From assembly GCA_009773995.1 (NCBI GenBank), contig VSMY01000078.1, positions 1-13,039 on the forward strand: DNA of 13,039 nt. The letters are read 5' to 3'. Origin of the DNA: Oscillibacter sp. Its GTDB lineage: Bacteria; Bacillota; Clostridia; Oscillospirales; Oscillospiraceae. The translations under genes were made by a program, and so were the position numbers. Shown piece by piece: positions 8,101 to 13,039 of the stretch. Below the pieces are notes generated by a model. The model was not told the origin of the DNA. It saw only the letters and a program-made list of their open reading frames with translations, and searched no databases. Position 1 is the stretch's first letter. Each line of letters starts with the position of its first letter.

Positions 8101-10190
8101 CCCGTGTAGCTGACGACGTGGAGGTCCTGGATGGTGGGCGGGGTCATATCCTTGGTGGTGAACTGGAGCCGGCGGACGGCGGAGCTCTTCCCGTTGTCCG
8201 CGTCGTTGAGCCAGAGGTAGAGGTCGTATTGGGTCTGCTCCTGGAGGTGGGACGTGTTGATGCGGGAGAGCAGGAAGGGGGTGTTTTTCCGCAGGGTCAC
8301 GATGCCGTAGCCCAGGTTTCCCGGCAGGGCCGCGGAGCGGAAGTCCGCCGCCGTGGGGGCCGTGGAGCCCCTGGGGAAGAGGGCGTAGTACATCTGGCAG
8401 TCCTTGGTGGCCATGACCATGACCTGGGCCACCTGTTCGTTGTCGGCGTCCACCGTGAGGATGGGGTTCTGGGGATAGCCGTTGGCGAAGTTGGGCGCGG
8501 AGTCGTCCGGCGTGGTGAAGGCGGCAATCTTCACGGGGCTCCGCCGGCCGCGGGCGTCCACCAGCAGGGCGGAGACGTAATAGGAGCCCTCCCGCGTCAG
8601 CCCGGTGAGCCGGGCGGTGATCTCCGTATTGGAGGCGGCGGCCCGCAGGGTGCCGCTGCGGAGAATCTTGGCGTTGGAGCCGGGATTCATCAGCTCCTCC
8701 TCCCCCAGGGAGCCGTCCATCAAAGCGGTGACGGCCCAGTGGATGGTGCCGGGCTTGTTGGTGCTGAACACCGCGGTGGCGGAGGTGGGGGCGATGTCCT
8801 TGACCTTGGGATAGCCCGCCAGCAGCCGGGGATCCTCGGAGGATTCGGCGGCGGCAATATTATCCATAGTTTGGTTGAAAACATTTCCGGTGATGCCGGG
8901 GCGGATATAGATGGTGTCCGGCAGCATGGTGACCTTAGAGCCGGGGGCGTTGATGTTCAGGTGGCTGACGCTGCCCTTGCCGTCCACCTGGGCGGCAAGG
9001 TCCAGGTTCAGCTCCCGGATGGAGGCCCGGTCGTCGATGGTCAGCTTGGCCTCCACGGCCTTTTCGTCCATGGTAATCACGTCGGCCACGCCCTGGGCCA
9101 GCTGGAGGGTGGAGCCCGGCGTCAGGTTGACCACCCGCTTGATATTGCCCGCCAGCTGGAAGAGGGAACCCTCGATGCCGTCCAGCCGGATGGTCTGGAG
9201 GCCCAGGCCGTCCTCGGTGCGGTCCTCCAGGTAGCCGGGGGTGCGGACGGTGACCTCGCCGATGTTGGTCAGGCCCTCGGCCTGGACGGAGAGGAACTGC
9301 TCCGACAGGCTGTCCAGCTCCAGGGCTCCCGCGGTGACGTTGCGCAGGAGGACGCTCTGCTTGCCCGCCTCGGCCTCGCCGCCGCCGCAGATGACGATTT
9401 TGCCCTGGACGCTGACGTTTTCCAGTTCCACGTTGCCCAGGCCCACGCCGCCGGTGAGGTAGAGGTTTCCGGTGACGACGGTGTCCTTGAGCTTCACGCC
9501 GGGGGTGGTGATGGTCAGGTTGCCGTACACGCCGCCGGAGGTCTGTTCGCCGGGCTCCTGAACCAGGGTGCCCAGGGCGCGGACCAGGAAGCAGGCCATC
9601 TGGCCCCGGGTGATGGGCCGGTCGGGCTTGAAGCTGCCGTCGGCGTAGCCCTGGATGATGCCCAGCTCCGCGGCCTCCTGTACCAGGGGGCGGCTCCAGC
9701 CGCCGATGTCCCGCATGTCGGTAAAGGTGGAGTTGGCGGCGTTGGGCACGCCCTGGAACCGGAGGCACCGGCCCAGGAGGACGGCGGCCTGTTCCCGGGT
9801 CACCAGAGCGTAGGGAGAGGCGGTGGTTTCGCTGGTGCCGTTGAAGTAGCCCGCCTGGCGGGCGATGCTGATGTCCTCGGCAAACCAGTCGTTGGGGTTC
9901 ACATCGGTAAAGGGGTTGTCGGGGCTGGGCTCTTCATAGCCGAAGGCCCGGTTTACCAGGGTGACGAACTCCGCCCGGGTGATGTTCCGGTCCTCGTGGA
10001 GGTTGCCCTGGGAGTCGCCCCGCATGACGCCCCACTCCTGGACCTGCTCCAGGTAGGGGGTCATCCACTCCGCCGCCCGGACGGGGCGGAGGGAGAGGAG
10101 GGCGCAGAGGGTCAGGGCAGTGAGAACCAGGGCCGCCAGACGGACGGACCCTGGTATGTGAGCGCGGCGGGCGCGGGTGTTTTGAGTCAT
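5181..10190 (-). CDS. Giant secreted protein: N-terminal SLH domains, beta-helix-like region, Fn3/Ig-like body
   Basis: This protein of 1669 aa begins with a Sec signal peptide (about 1-40, ending RPVRAA). Three SLH domains follow (about 44-84, 94-146 and 156-207; signatures ITRAEFVTLVNRAF, VTREQAAVLLGRCL, ITRGQMACFLVRAL). Residues about 221-430 are a strand-rich repetitive stretch (YGNLTITTPG, TVVTGNLYLTGG, VSVQGKIVICGG) that suggests a right-handed beta-helix. The body holds several Fn3/Ig-like segments (about 461-560, 575-680, 684-806, 1180-1338 and 1341-1510), with the recurrent Fn3-like ending TTYDLYYMAKDTAGN. Residues about 810-990 contain a segment like the SbsA Ig-like type (YLDSDISLVFSEEV, then GTRYYFYVRQMQD). 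The last 160 residues are unlike the rest and carry C1543, C1557, C1576 and C1632. No enzyme motif was seen; an adhesive or structural surface role is inferred. The ATG at 10190 has GAGGAGG at 10200-10206, 22 bases after the PilZ stop, so it is cotranscribed with that gene. Confidence 0.93.
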   Translation of the reverse strand: MTQNTRARRAHIPGSVRLAALVLTALTLCALLSLRPVRAAEWMTPYLEQVQEWGVMRGDSQGNLHEDRNITRAEFVTLVNRAFGYEEPSPDNPFTDVNPNDWFAEDISIARQAGYFNGTSETTASPYALVTREQAAVLLGRCLRFQGVPNAANSTFTDMRDIGGWSRPLVQEAAELGIIQGYADGSFKPDRPITRGQMACFLVRALGTLVQEPGEQTSGGVYGNLTITTPGVKLKDTVVTGNLYLTGGVGLGNVELENVSVQGKIVICGGGEAEAGKQSVLLRNVTAGALELDSLSEQFLSVQAEGLTNIGEVTVRTPGYLEDRTEDGLGLQTIRLDGIEGSLFQLAGNIKRVVNLTPGSTLQLAQGVADVITMDEKAVEAKLTIDDRASIRELNLDLAAQVDGKGSVSHLNINAPGSKVTMLPDTIYIRPGITGNVFNQTMDNIAAAESSEDPRLLAGYPKVKDIAPTSATAVFSTNKPGTIHWAVTALMDGSLGEEELMNPGSNAKILRSGTLRAAASNTEITARLTGLTREGSYYVSALLVDARGRRSPVKIAAFTTPDDSAPNFANGYPQNPILTVDADNEQVAQVMVMATKDCQMYYALFPRGSTAPTAADFRSAALPGNLGYGIVTLRKNTPFLLSRINTSHLQEQTQYDLYLWLNDADNGKSSAVRRLQFTTKDMTPPTIQDLHVVSYTGTSVTLSFTLDEPGSLSWAAVTKDESIRVNKENPTVNDQIKIENILVDGKTVVRRGGPVRAARGATAYTFTVTGLQGQTTYDLYYMAKDTAGNYCVYNKAIAFPFPIRTQDNQAPTVDKRYSHSELEDYTKIEYAYLDSDISLVFSEEVLGFNRTNTGAEGDPDDFHALYSRVLSTSGDDQVKAKAALASALSNHISLHTGTAPGSGEPPKDSYVTAVTASTTPEQLANMPQWIDYREAVVTREGGKTVITFPAGKGIQLQSGTRYYFYVRQMQDTADPVSNKLTSASVAINTISARVEIKEKEDVEYAEDGRVLTIFRLIPNEAAAFAPASARWDLILWAHEDIEYDLFVRNAGETKWTKLTPDGHPLRALVSGGRVYHSLYGNLSAQMIKSGYFGIGENEGRPHLRDLTEELQFAVLSTEGGQDGDVHMEAELYTGTDSQLRPISRYGQATDAVFSALATPLERISDPKAYKFTVPSELAPKVRLVGTIDPKRDSVSFSVNLTPSGTVYCMAVPITQKTSDALYSLADNTYAPGYYNFSGQADEALVNLNDIHTGQLGDTGELWVHPKHPETETITKAGRGEIDVHVKIKVVSTGLLSSGSTAPVTISGLDAGTEYILYLVSEDEFGNPANQALCYRFKTDPPEPPKIWIDPTSTTSATLQVDTDSKDVKYLLARTFQLTGDSDFNKPFRGDMIKDGINLAEIPAKANTVLGAMLEPWPGQSGNYRESVYDHCATDEAKSELYSNIMNKQNSDYNPSALTPQNPFELKEFTPYPVSIDGMDTTSEFTMIVVATGKDSGLVGFRASPAFRVEQDNNLYVDQVSGGNSDSDLLYSGIFTIRFTDFPCYQISDGKGIRIDACKYSELHPGDHQASNNGTTCINYTSDVISFSHSGIDLDDPKPEQNITQHGSLLPRQVRFKFTQVSPGAQIYFTNLCGTNGEIKAGRRDLTATLRAPTVPGGQWSLEFTEGWKL
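8901..9530 (-). other. Beta-helix-like repetitive region of the 1669-aa protein
   Basis: This encodes residues about 221-430. Short strands recur every 15 to 25 residues, alternating hydrophobic residues and small polar turns: NLTITTPGVKLKDTVVT, then GNLYLTGG, NVELENVSV, GKIVICGGG, LLRNVTAGALELD, KLTIDDRASIRELNLD and VSHLNINAPGSKVTM. The pattern is common directly after SLH triplets in Firmicute surface proteins, where it may form a stalk. No exact repeat length was found. Confidence 0.6.
9570..10061 (-). other. Three N-terminal SLH domains
   Basis: These codons specify residues about 44-207 of the 1669-aa protein, three S-layer-homology units directly after the signal peptide. The third is textbook (FTDMRDIGGWSRPLVQEAAE, then GYADGSFKPDRPITRGQM). 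The first is short and lacks a clear FxD start. The anchor is therefore at the opposite end from that of the 1307-aa neighbour. Confidence 0.88.
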
Positions 10191-10212
10191 AGCTTGATTC
10201 CTCCTCGTTCCG

Positions 10213-10809
10213 TCAGTCCTGGGCGTCGCGGCTTTGCAGCTGGAGGCTGAACACGGCCTCCCGGACCACGACTTCCTCGTCCTCGCACATGTCCACGAAC
10301 TTGGTTGCGTATAGGAAACGGTCGTTTTGCAGCTCCTGTTTCCGGAGAATTTCGCAGCGTAGGATCACCGGCTCCTCCGTGGGGACGATGACGATCTCCA
10401 TCTGCTCGTGCAGCTCCAGCTGACAGTCCGCGTAGAAGGCGATGCCGCCGCAGCTGAGGTCGATGGACTGCACGCTCCGCCGTCCCGTCCAGGCGGATCC
10501 GGGCAGCGGATACAAAAAGGTGTCGAACTTCACCGGCACCCGCAGGTTCCGCCGGACCTCCGGGTCCAGGGTGGCGATCTTCTCCAGGAGCACCGCGTCT
10601 CCCCGCTGGCGGAGGATGCGGCACTGAATGGGCAGCTCCTCGCTGCTGGAGCTGAAGAGGGTGATTACCTCGTGCTCCATCACGTTGTCCACTTTGTGGT
10701 CCTGGATGTTCAGCCGCATGGGAGAGGCTCCCGGCGCGGTGGCCAGCTGGCCGTTGGCCAGGGCGTGGTTCTGGGTGTCCAGAATCAGGTATGTGCGGTT
10801 GGCTGTCAT
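10213..10809 (-). CDS. PilZ domain protein, probable c-di-GMP receptor
   Basis: A cytosolic protein of 198 aa. Residues about 28-80 form a small beta domain, perhaps a reduced YcgR N-terminal type. From about 85 to the end is a PilZ domain with both ligand motifs intact: RxxxR at R86-R90 (RRNLR) and DxSxxG at D117, S119 and G122 (DLSCGG). C-di-GMP binding is well established for this signature; the partner is not evident. Its ATG at 10809 overlaps the TGA of the FlhB-tail gene by 4 bases (ATGA), showing translational coupling. The stop lies 22 bases before the giant SLH gene. Context points to control of motility or of the surface proteins encoded next. Its C-terminal half matches the other PilZ protein at 469-1161 in several places, so the two PilZ genes bracket the SLH pair. 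Confidence 0.92.
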   Translation of the reverse strand: MTANRTYLILDTQNHALANGQLATAPGASPMRLNIQDHKVDNVMEHEVITLFSSSSEELPIQCRILRQRGDAVLLEKIATLDPEVRRNLRVPVKFDTFLYPLPGSAWTGRRSVQSIDLSCGGIAFYADCQLELHEQMEIVIVPTEEPVILRCEILRKQELQNDRFLYATKFVDMCEDEEVVVREAVFSLQLQSRDAQD

Positions 10810-11141
10810 GTGGTTTCCTCCGTTTCGCTGGGCGGCGTCTGGCCGCGCTCCTGCTGGGTTTTCAAATTTCCGGTGGGGTCGAAGTGGAGGAAGTACACGT
10901 AAATCTCCACAATGGCCTGATACAGGCTCTCCGGAATTTCCTGCCCCAGCTGGAGCTGGGTCAGGATGGTGGACAGGGAGTTGTCCTCGTAAATGGGCAC
11001 GCCGCAGTCGGCGGCGGTCTCCACAATTTTTTCCGCCATATATCCCATGCCGGAGGCCACGATCACCGGCGCGGTGTCCCCCGGGCCGTACTGCAGGGCC
11101 ACGGCCTTCTTGGCCCTGGTGGTTCCTTCAGATCTTGACAT
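10806..11141 (-). CDS. Stand-alone FlhB C-terminal-like protein (YlqH/FlhX type)
   Basis: A cytosolic protein of 111 aa from the ATG at 11141. Residues about 10-76 match the C-terminal cytoplasmic tail of the flagellar/type III export switch FlhB: AKKAVALQYGPGDTAPVIVA, then MAEKIVETAADCGVPIYED, and GQEIPESLYQAIVEIYVYFL. The membrane domain is absent, and so is the autocleavage NPTH site. The protein begins where cleaved FlhB-CC would begin, as in YlqH/FlhX proteins, which can partly substitute for that tail. The start overlaps the end of the FliK-like gene by 14 bases. An in-frame TTG at 11162 would add seven residues, but it has no ribosome binding site, whereas AAGGGAAG lies about 10 bases before the ATG. 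The pairing with a FliK-like gene copies the Bacillus ylqG-ylqH order and supports the call. Confidence 0.88.
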   Translation of the reverse strand: MSRSEGTTRAKKAVALQYGPGDTAPVIVASGMGYMAEKIVETAADCGVPIYEDNSLSTILTQLQLGQEIPESLYQAIVEIYVYFLHFDPTGNLKTQQERGQTPPSETEETT

Positions 11142-12561
11142 TGATGCTGTTCTTCCCTTCAAAGATTTTGGGGAACACCTCGGTCAGCGTAACCGGGCGG
11201 TCCATCCGCCGGACGGCCACCCGTGCGGGCTTCAGGTCGTTCCGGGTCAGTATCTGGGAGACGGCGTCCCCGATCTGCTTGGAGAAGGGGGCCGCCTTGT
11301 CCGGGCAGGCGATCTGCACGTCCACGTCCGTCCCCTGGGCGACAAGGATGACGTCGAACAGGCCCAGGCCCTGGACGTCCATCTTGAAGAGGAACCGCAT
11401 GGTGTTCCTGCCGCCCCCGTCTCCGCCGCGGCTTTGCTCGTCCTCGGCGTTGGGGTCCACCCAGAGCTCGGAGAAGAGCATCCTCCCGTCCCACTCCAGG
11501 GGGAGGAGGTAGTGGTTGATGGGCATATAGACGCTCTCGTTCACCAGCATGGCGGCGATGAGGTTCTGGAAGGCCTGCTGCACCTCGGCGCTGCCCTCGC
11601 CCCGGAAGGCCCGGGCGGCGGCGGAGGCCAGGTGGTTGGAGAATTCGACGGCCTTGGAATCTCCGCCTCCCCGGTTTTTGAGCAGCAGCAGGAGGGATTG
11701 GTCGTCGATGCCCCCCAGCTGGCCCTTTAAGGTGCCGTAGCCGCTGAGCTGGTGGAAGCCCTCCAGCAGCTTTTCCTCGGACCCGTTCTCATACCGGGCC
11801 ACGTTCAGCGCCAGCATGGTCAGAAGGGCCCGGGGAGTGCCCATGTCGTGGGTCCGCTCCACATAGGAGGACATGTAGGGGAAGATCTCCCGCTGGAGAA
11901 GCTGGAGGTTTCCCTGCCGGTTTCCCGCGGCGATGCCGTTCTGGAGCTGGGCCGTCAGGTCCCGGAGCTTCTCCGCCCAGCTGGCGGGCATGGCGTCCGC
12001 CATGGACTGGAGGTCCCGGAGGAGGTTGCCCTCGATGTGCTTGGTGGAATCGAAGTCCACGTAGGCTTTTAAGAATTGCAGAATGTCCGTGCGCACCCCC
12101 TCGGAGGCGGCCCGGGCATAGGCGCTGCGGAGCAGGGCGAAGAGGGCCCCGCCGAAGCGGGTGCCGGTTTTGAACTGGCCCTGGAGGAAGTCCAGGAGCT
12201 GGCTCTCGTCCATCCGCAGCATCTCCAGCAGGCGGCCCATCTCCTCCGCGATGCCGGCGCTGAGGCCGGAGGAGACGACAATGCCCTCCCGCCCCGAGAA
12301 GATGCGGGAGAGGCTGTCCGCCAGGCCGGGGGTATCCCGCAGCCGCTGGAGGAAGGTCTGAAAGTTGGAGTCGTAACGGATTCCCCCGTCCCCCTGGAGG
12401 TTGCTGTCCTGCTGTTCCGTCCGCCCGTCGGCGCGGACGACCTTGCTGGGATCGGGGACGTTTTGGATTTGGGTGTTGTCCGGGGAGACCGTGATATTCC
12501 GGTTGACCGTGGTTTTGTCATAACCGGGCACCGGGTTGGTGGCGCCGAGCAGATCGGGCAT
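11128..12561 (-). CDS. FliK-like flagellar hook-length control family protein (YlqG type)
   Basis: A cytosolic protein of 477 aa without signal peptide. Residues about 1-60 are polar and probably disordered. About 65-350 are mostly helical, with repeated leucine-rich helices. Residues about 388-452 resemble the FliK C-terminal (Flg_hook) domain: MRFLFKMDVQGLGLFDVILV, then DVDVQIACPDKAAPFSKQIGDAVSQIL and LKPARVAV. Just before it, VYMPINHYLLPLEWDGRMLF fits the strand that precedes this domain in clostridial FliK-like proteins. FliK measures hook length and signals through the FlhB tail; here the next gene encodes such a tail, which strengthens an otherwise remote similarity. The ATG at 12561 has GAGGTG ending 6 bases upstream. 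It is the first gene of the leftward series and diverges from cheA. It could also serve another export apparatus. The gene is certain; the family call is moderate. Confidence 0.78.
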   Translation of the reverse strand: MPDLLGATNPVPGYDKTTVNRNITVSPDNTQIQNVPDPSKVVRADGRTEQQDSNLQGDGGIRYDSNFQTFLQRLRDTPGLADSLSRIFSGREGIVVSSGLSAGIAEEMGRLLEMLRMDESQLLDFLQGQFKTGTRFGGALFALLRSAYARAASEGVRTDILQFLKAYVDFDSTKHIEGNLLRDLQSMADAMPASWAEKLRDLTAQLQNGIAAGNRQGNLQLLQREIFPYMSSYVERTHDMGTPRALLTMLALNVARYENGSEEKLLEGFHQLSGYGTLKGQLGGIDDQSLLLLLKNRGGGDSKAVEFSNHLASAAARAFRGEGSAEVQQAFQNLIAAMLVNESVYMPINHYLLPLEWDGRMLFSELWVDPNAEDEQSRGGDGGGRNTMRFLFKMDVQGLGLFDVILVAQGTDVDVQIACPDKAAPFSKQIGDAVSQILTRNDLKPARVAVRRMDRPVTLTEVFPKIFEGKNSINVKI

Positions 12562-12656
12562 TCATGACACCTCACAGAAAAAACTTGCCGCTGCTACTTA
12601 TTTTTTTAGCGCAACAGGTCGATAGTAATGAAAAAGGCTGATAAGGTGGTGTTTTC
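12562..12656. promoter_or_regulatory. Divergent intergenic promoter region
   Basis: These 95 bases separate cheA from the leftward FliK-like gene and must carry promoter activity for at least one direction, unless cheA starts further away. The middle is AT-rich (TACTTATTTTTTTAG at 12595-12609). GTCGATAG at 12618-12625 on the plus strand resembles a motility sigma-28 (sigma-D) -10 element, but no TAAA lies at the proper distance upstream. No confident sigma-A pair was found either. The call rests on gene arrangement. Confidence 0.4.
12643..12651 (+). promoter_or_regulatory. Ribosome binding site deciding the GTG start of cheA
   Basis: AAGGTGGTG lies 5 bases before the GTG at 12657 and resembles AAGGAGGTG. 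An in-frame TAA at 12642-12644 excludes any earlier start, and the ATG at 12628 is in another frame that ends at 12658-12660. GTG is therefore the first possible start. Confidence 0.65.
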
Positions 12657-13039
12657 GTGAGCAACAACGATATCCTGGATATGTACATCTACGAAACCAA
12701 TACGCTTCTTGAGCAGCTGGAGAGCATCGTTCTGGACGCGGAAAAGGAAAATACATTCTCTCAGGACAATGTCAACGAGATCTTCCGCATCATGCATACC
12801 ATCAAGGGCTCCTCCGCCATGATGGAGTTCGATACGCTGGCCCGGGTTTCTCATCGCATCGAGGACATGTTCTTCCTTATTCGGGAGGGCACCATGTCCG
12901 TGGTGAAGGATGAGGACCGTCCGGCGCTGTTCGACGTGATGCTCCACTCCGTGGACTATTTCCGGGAGGAAATGGAGAAGGTGGAAGCAGAGCAGCCCCT
13001 TAATGAAGATGTCGACAGTTTCCTTGGAAATATTAATAG
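12657..13039 (+). CDS. cheA: Chemotaxis histidine kinase CheA, N-terminal Hpt part (3' end outside window)
   Basis: The first 127 codons of a rightward gene that runs off the edge. The protein begins with GTG, then SNNDILDMYIYETNTLLEQL, a typical CheA opening helix. It contains the phosphotransfer (P1/Hpt) core IFRIMHTIKGSSAMMEF, in which H47 is the phosphorylated histidine followed by the usual T-x-K-G-S. The next helix (LARVSHRIEDMFFLIREG) also fits P1. CheA reads receptor signals and passes phosphate to CheY, and to CheB where present. The P2 to P5 domains are not in the window, so a different Hpt-containing histidine kinase cannot be excluded by sequence alone. It is divergent from the FliK-like gene, which supports a motility locus. 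Its codon use is less GC-rich than that of the leftward genes near the start. Confidence 0.9.
   Translation, partial: MSNNDILDMYIYETNTLLEQLESIVLDAEKENTFSQDNVNEIFRIMHTIKGSSAMMEFDTLARVSHRIEDMFFLIREGTMSVVKDEDRPALFDVMLHSVDYFREEMEKVEAEQPLNEDVDSFLGNIN

Noticed and set aside
5847..10250. A 1467-codon open frame on the plus strand opposite the 1669-aa gene
   Set aside because: Same cause: low-complexity G/V/A/D-rich translation with no recognisable domain, while the minus strand has a signal peptide and SLH domains with a good ribosome binding site.
10187..10624. A second minus-strand frame inside the PilZ gene at 10213-10809
   Set aside because: Proline/arginine-rich shifted-frame translation. The PilZ frame carries both c-di-GMP motifs.
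12606..12947. A 113-codon minus-strand frame opposite the start of cheA
   Set aside because: The plus strand encodes an unmistakable CheA phosphotransfer domain. The antisense frame has no domain and would span the divergent promoter region.

Overview
The window looks like a GC-rich, codon-biased chromosomal segment of an anaerobic Firmicute. The Oscillospiraceae (Oscillibacter/Flavonifractor/Intestinimonas-like bacteria) is my best guess, not a proven assignment. The grounds are strong AGGAGG ribosome binding sites, SLH-anchored Big2-type surface proteins, a FliK-like/FlhB-tail gene pair of the Bacillus ylqG-ylqH type, a YcgR/PilZ protein and a CheA start. No tRNA, rRNA, CRISPR array, insertion sequence or phage gene is visible.

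Layout. At the right edge, cheA (from 12657, running off the edge) is transcribed rightward. Divergently, across a 95-base gap, a tightly packed leftward gene series runs from 12561 to 469: a FliK-like protein (477 aa), a stand-alone FlhB C-terminal-like protein (overlapping start), a PilZ protein (4-base ATGA overlap), a 1669-aa secreted protein with SLH domains at its N-terminus, a 1307-aa secreted protein with SLH domains at its C-terminus, and a second, YcgR-like PilZ protein. A perfect 12-bp hairpin with T-runs on both sides (409-450) closes this unit. To its left another leftward gene, of unknown function, starts at 350 and runs off the edge. A second strong hairpin with a T-rich tail sits between the two SLH genes and probably lowers expression of the last two genes relative to the first four.

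How the genes may work together. CheA is the chemotaxis histidine kinase. FliK-like and FlhB-tail proteins belong to the flagellar export apparatus. PilZ domains bind cyclic di-GMP. SLH proteins sit non-covalently on secondary cell-wall polymer. The gene order therefore links motility and second-messenger sensing to two very large cell-surface proteins. Attractive readings are a c-di-GMP-tuned switch between swimming and surface attachment, or surface proteins that accompany flagella. These functional links are inference from order alone. The least familiar material is a six-fold, roughly 110-residue tandem repeat in the 1307-aa protein and the long multidomain body and cysteine-containing tail of the 1669-aa protein.
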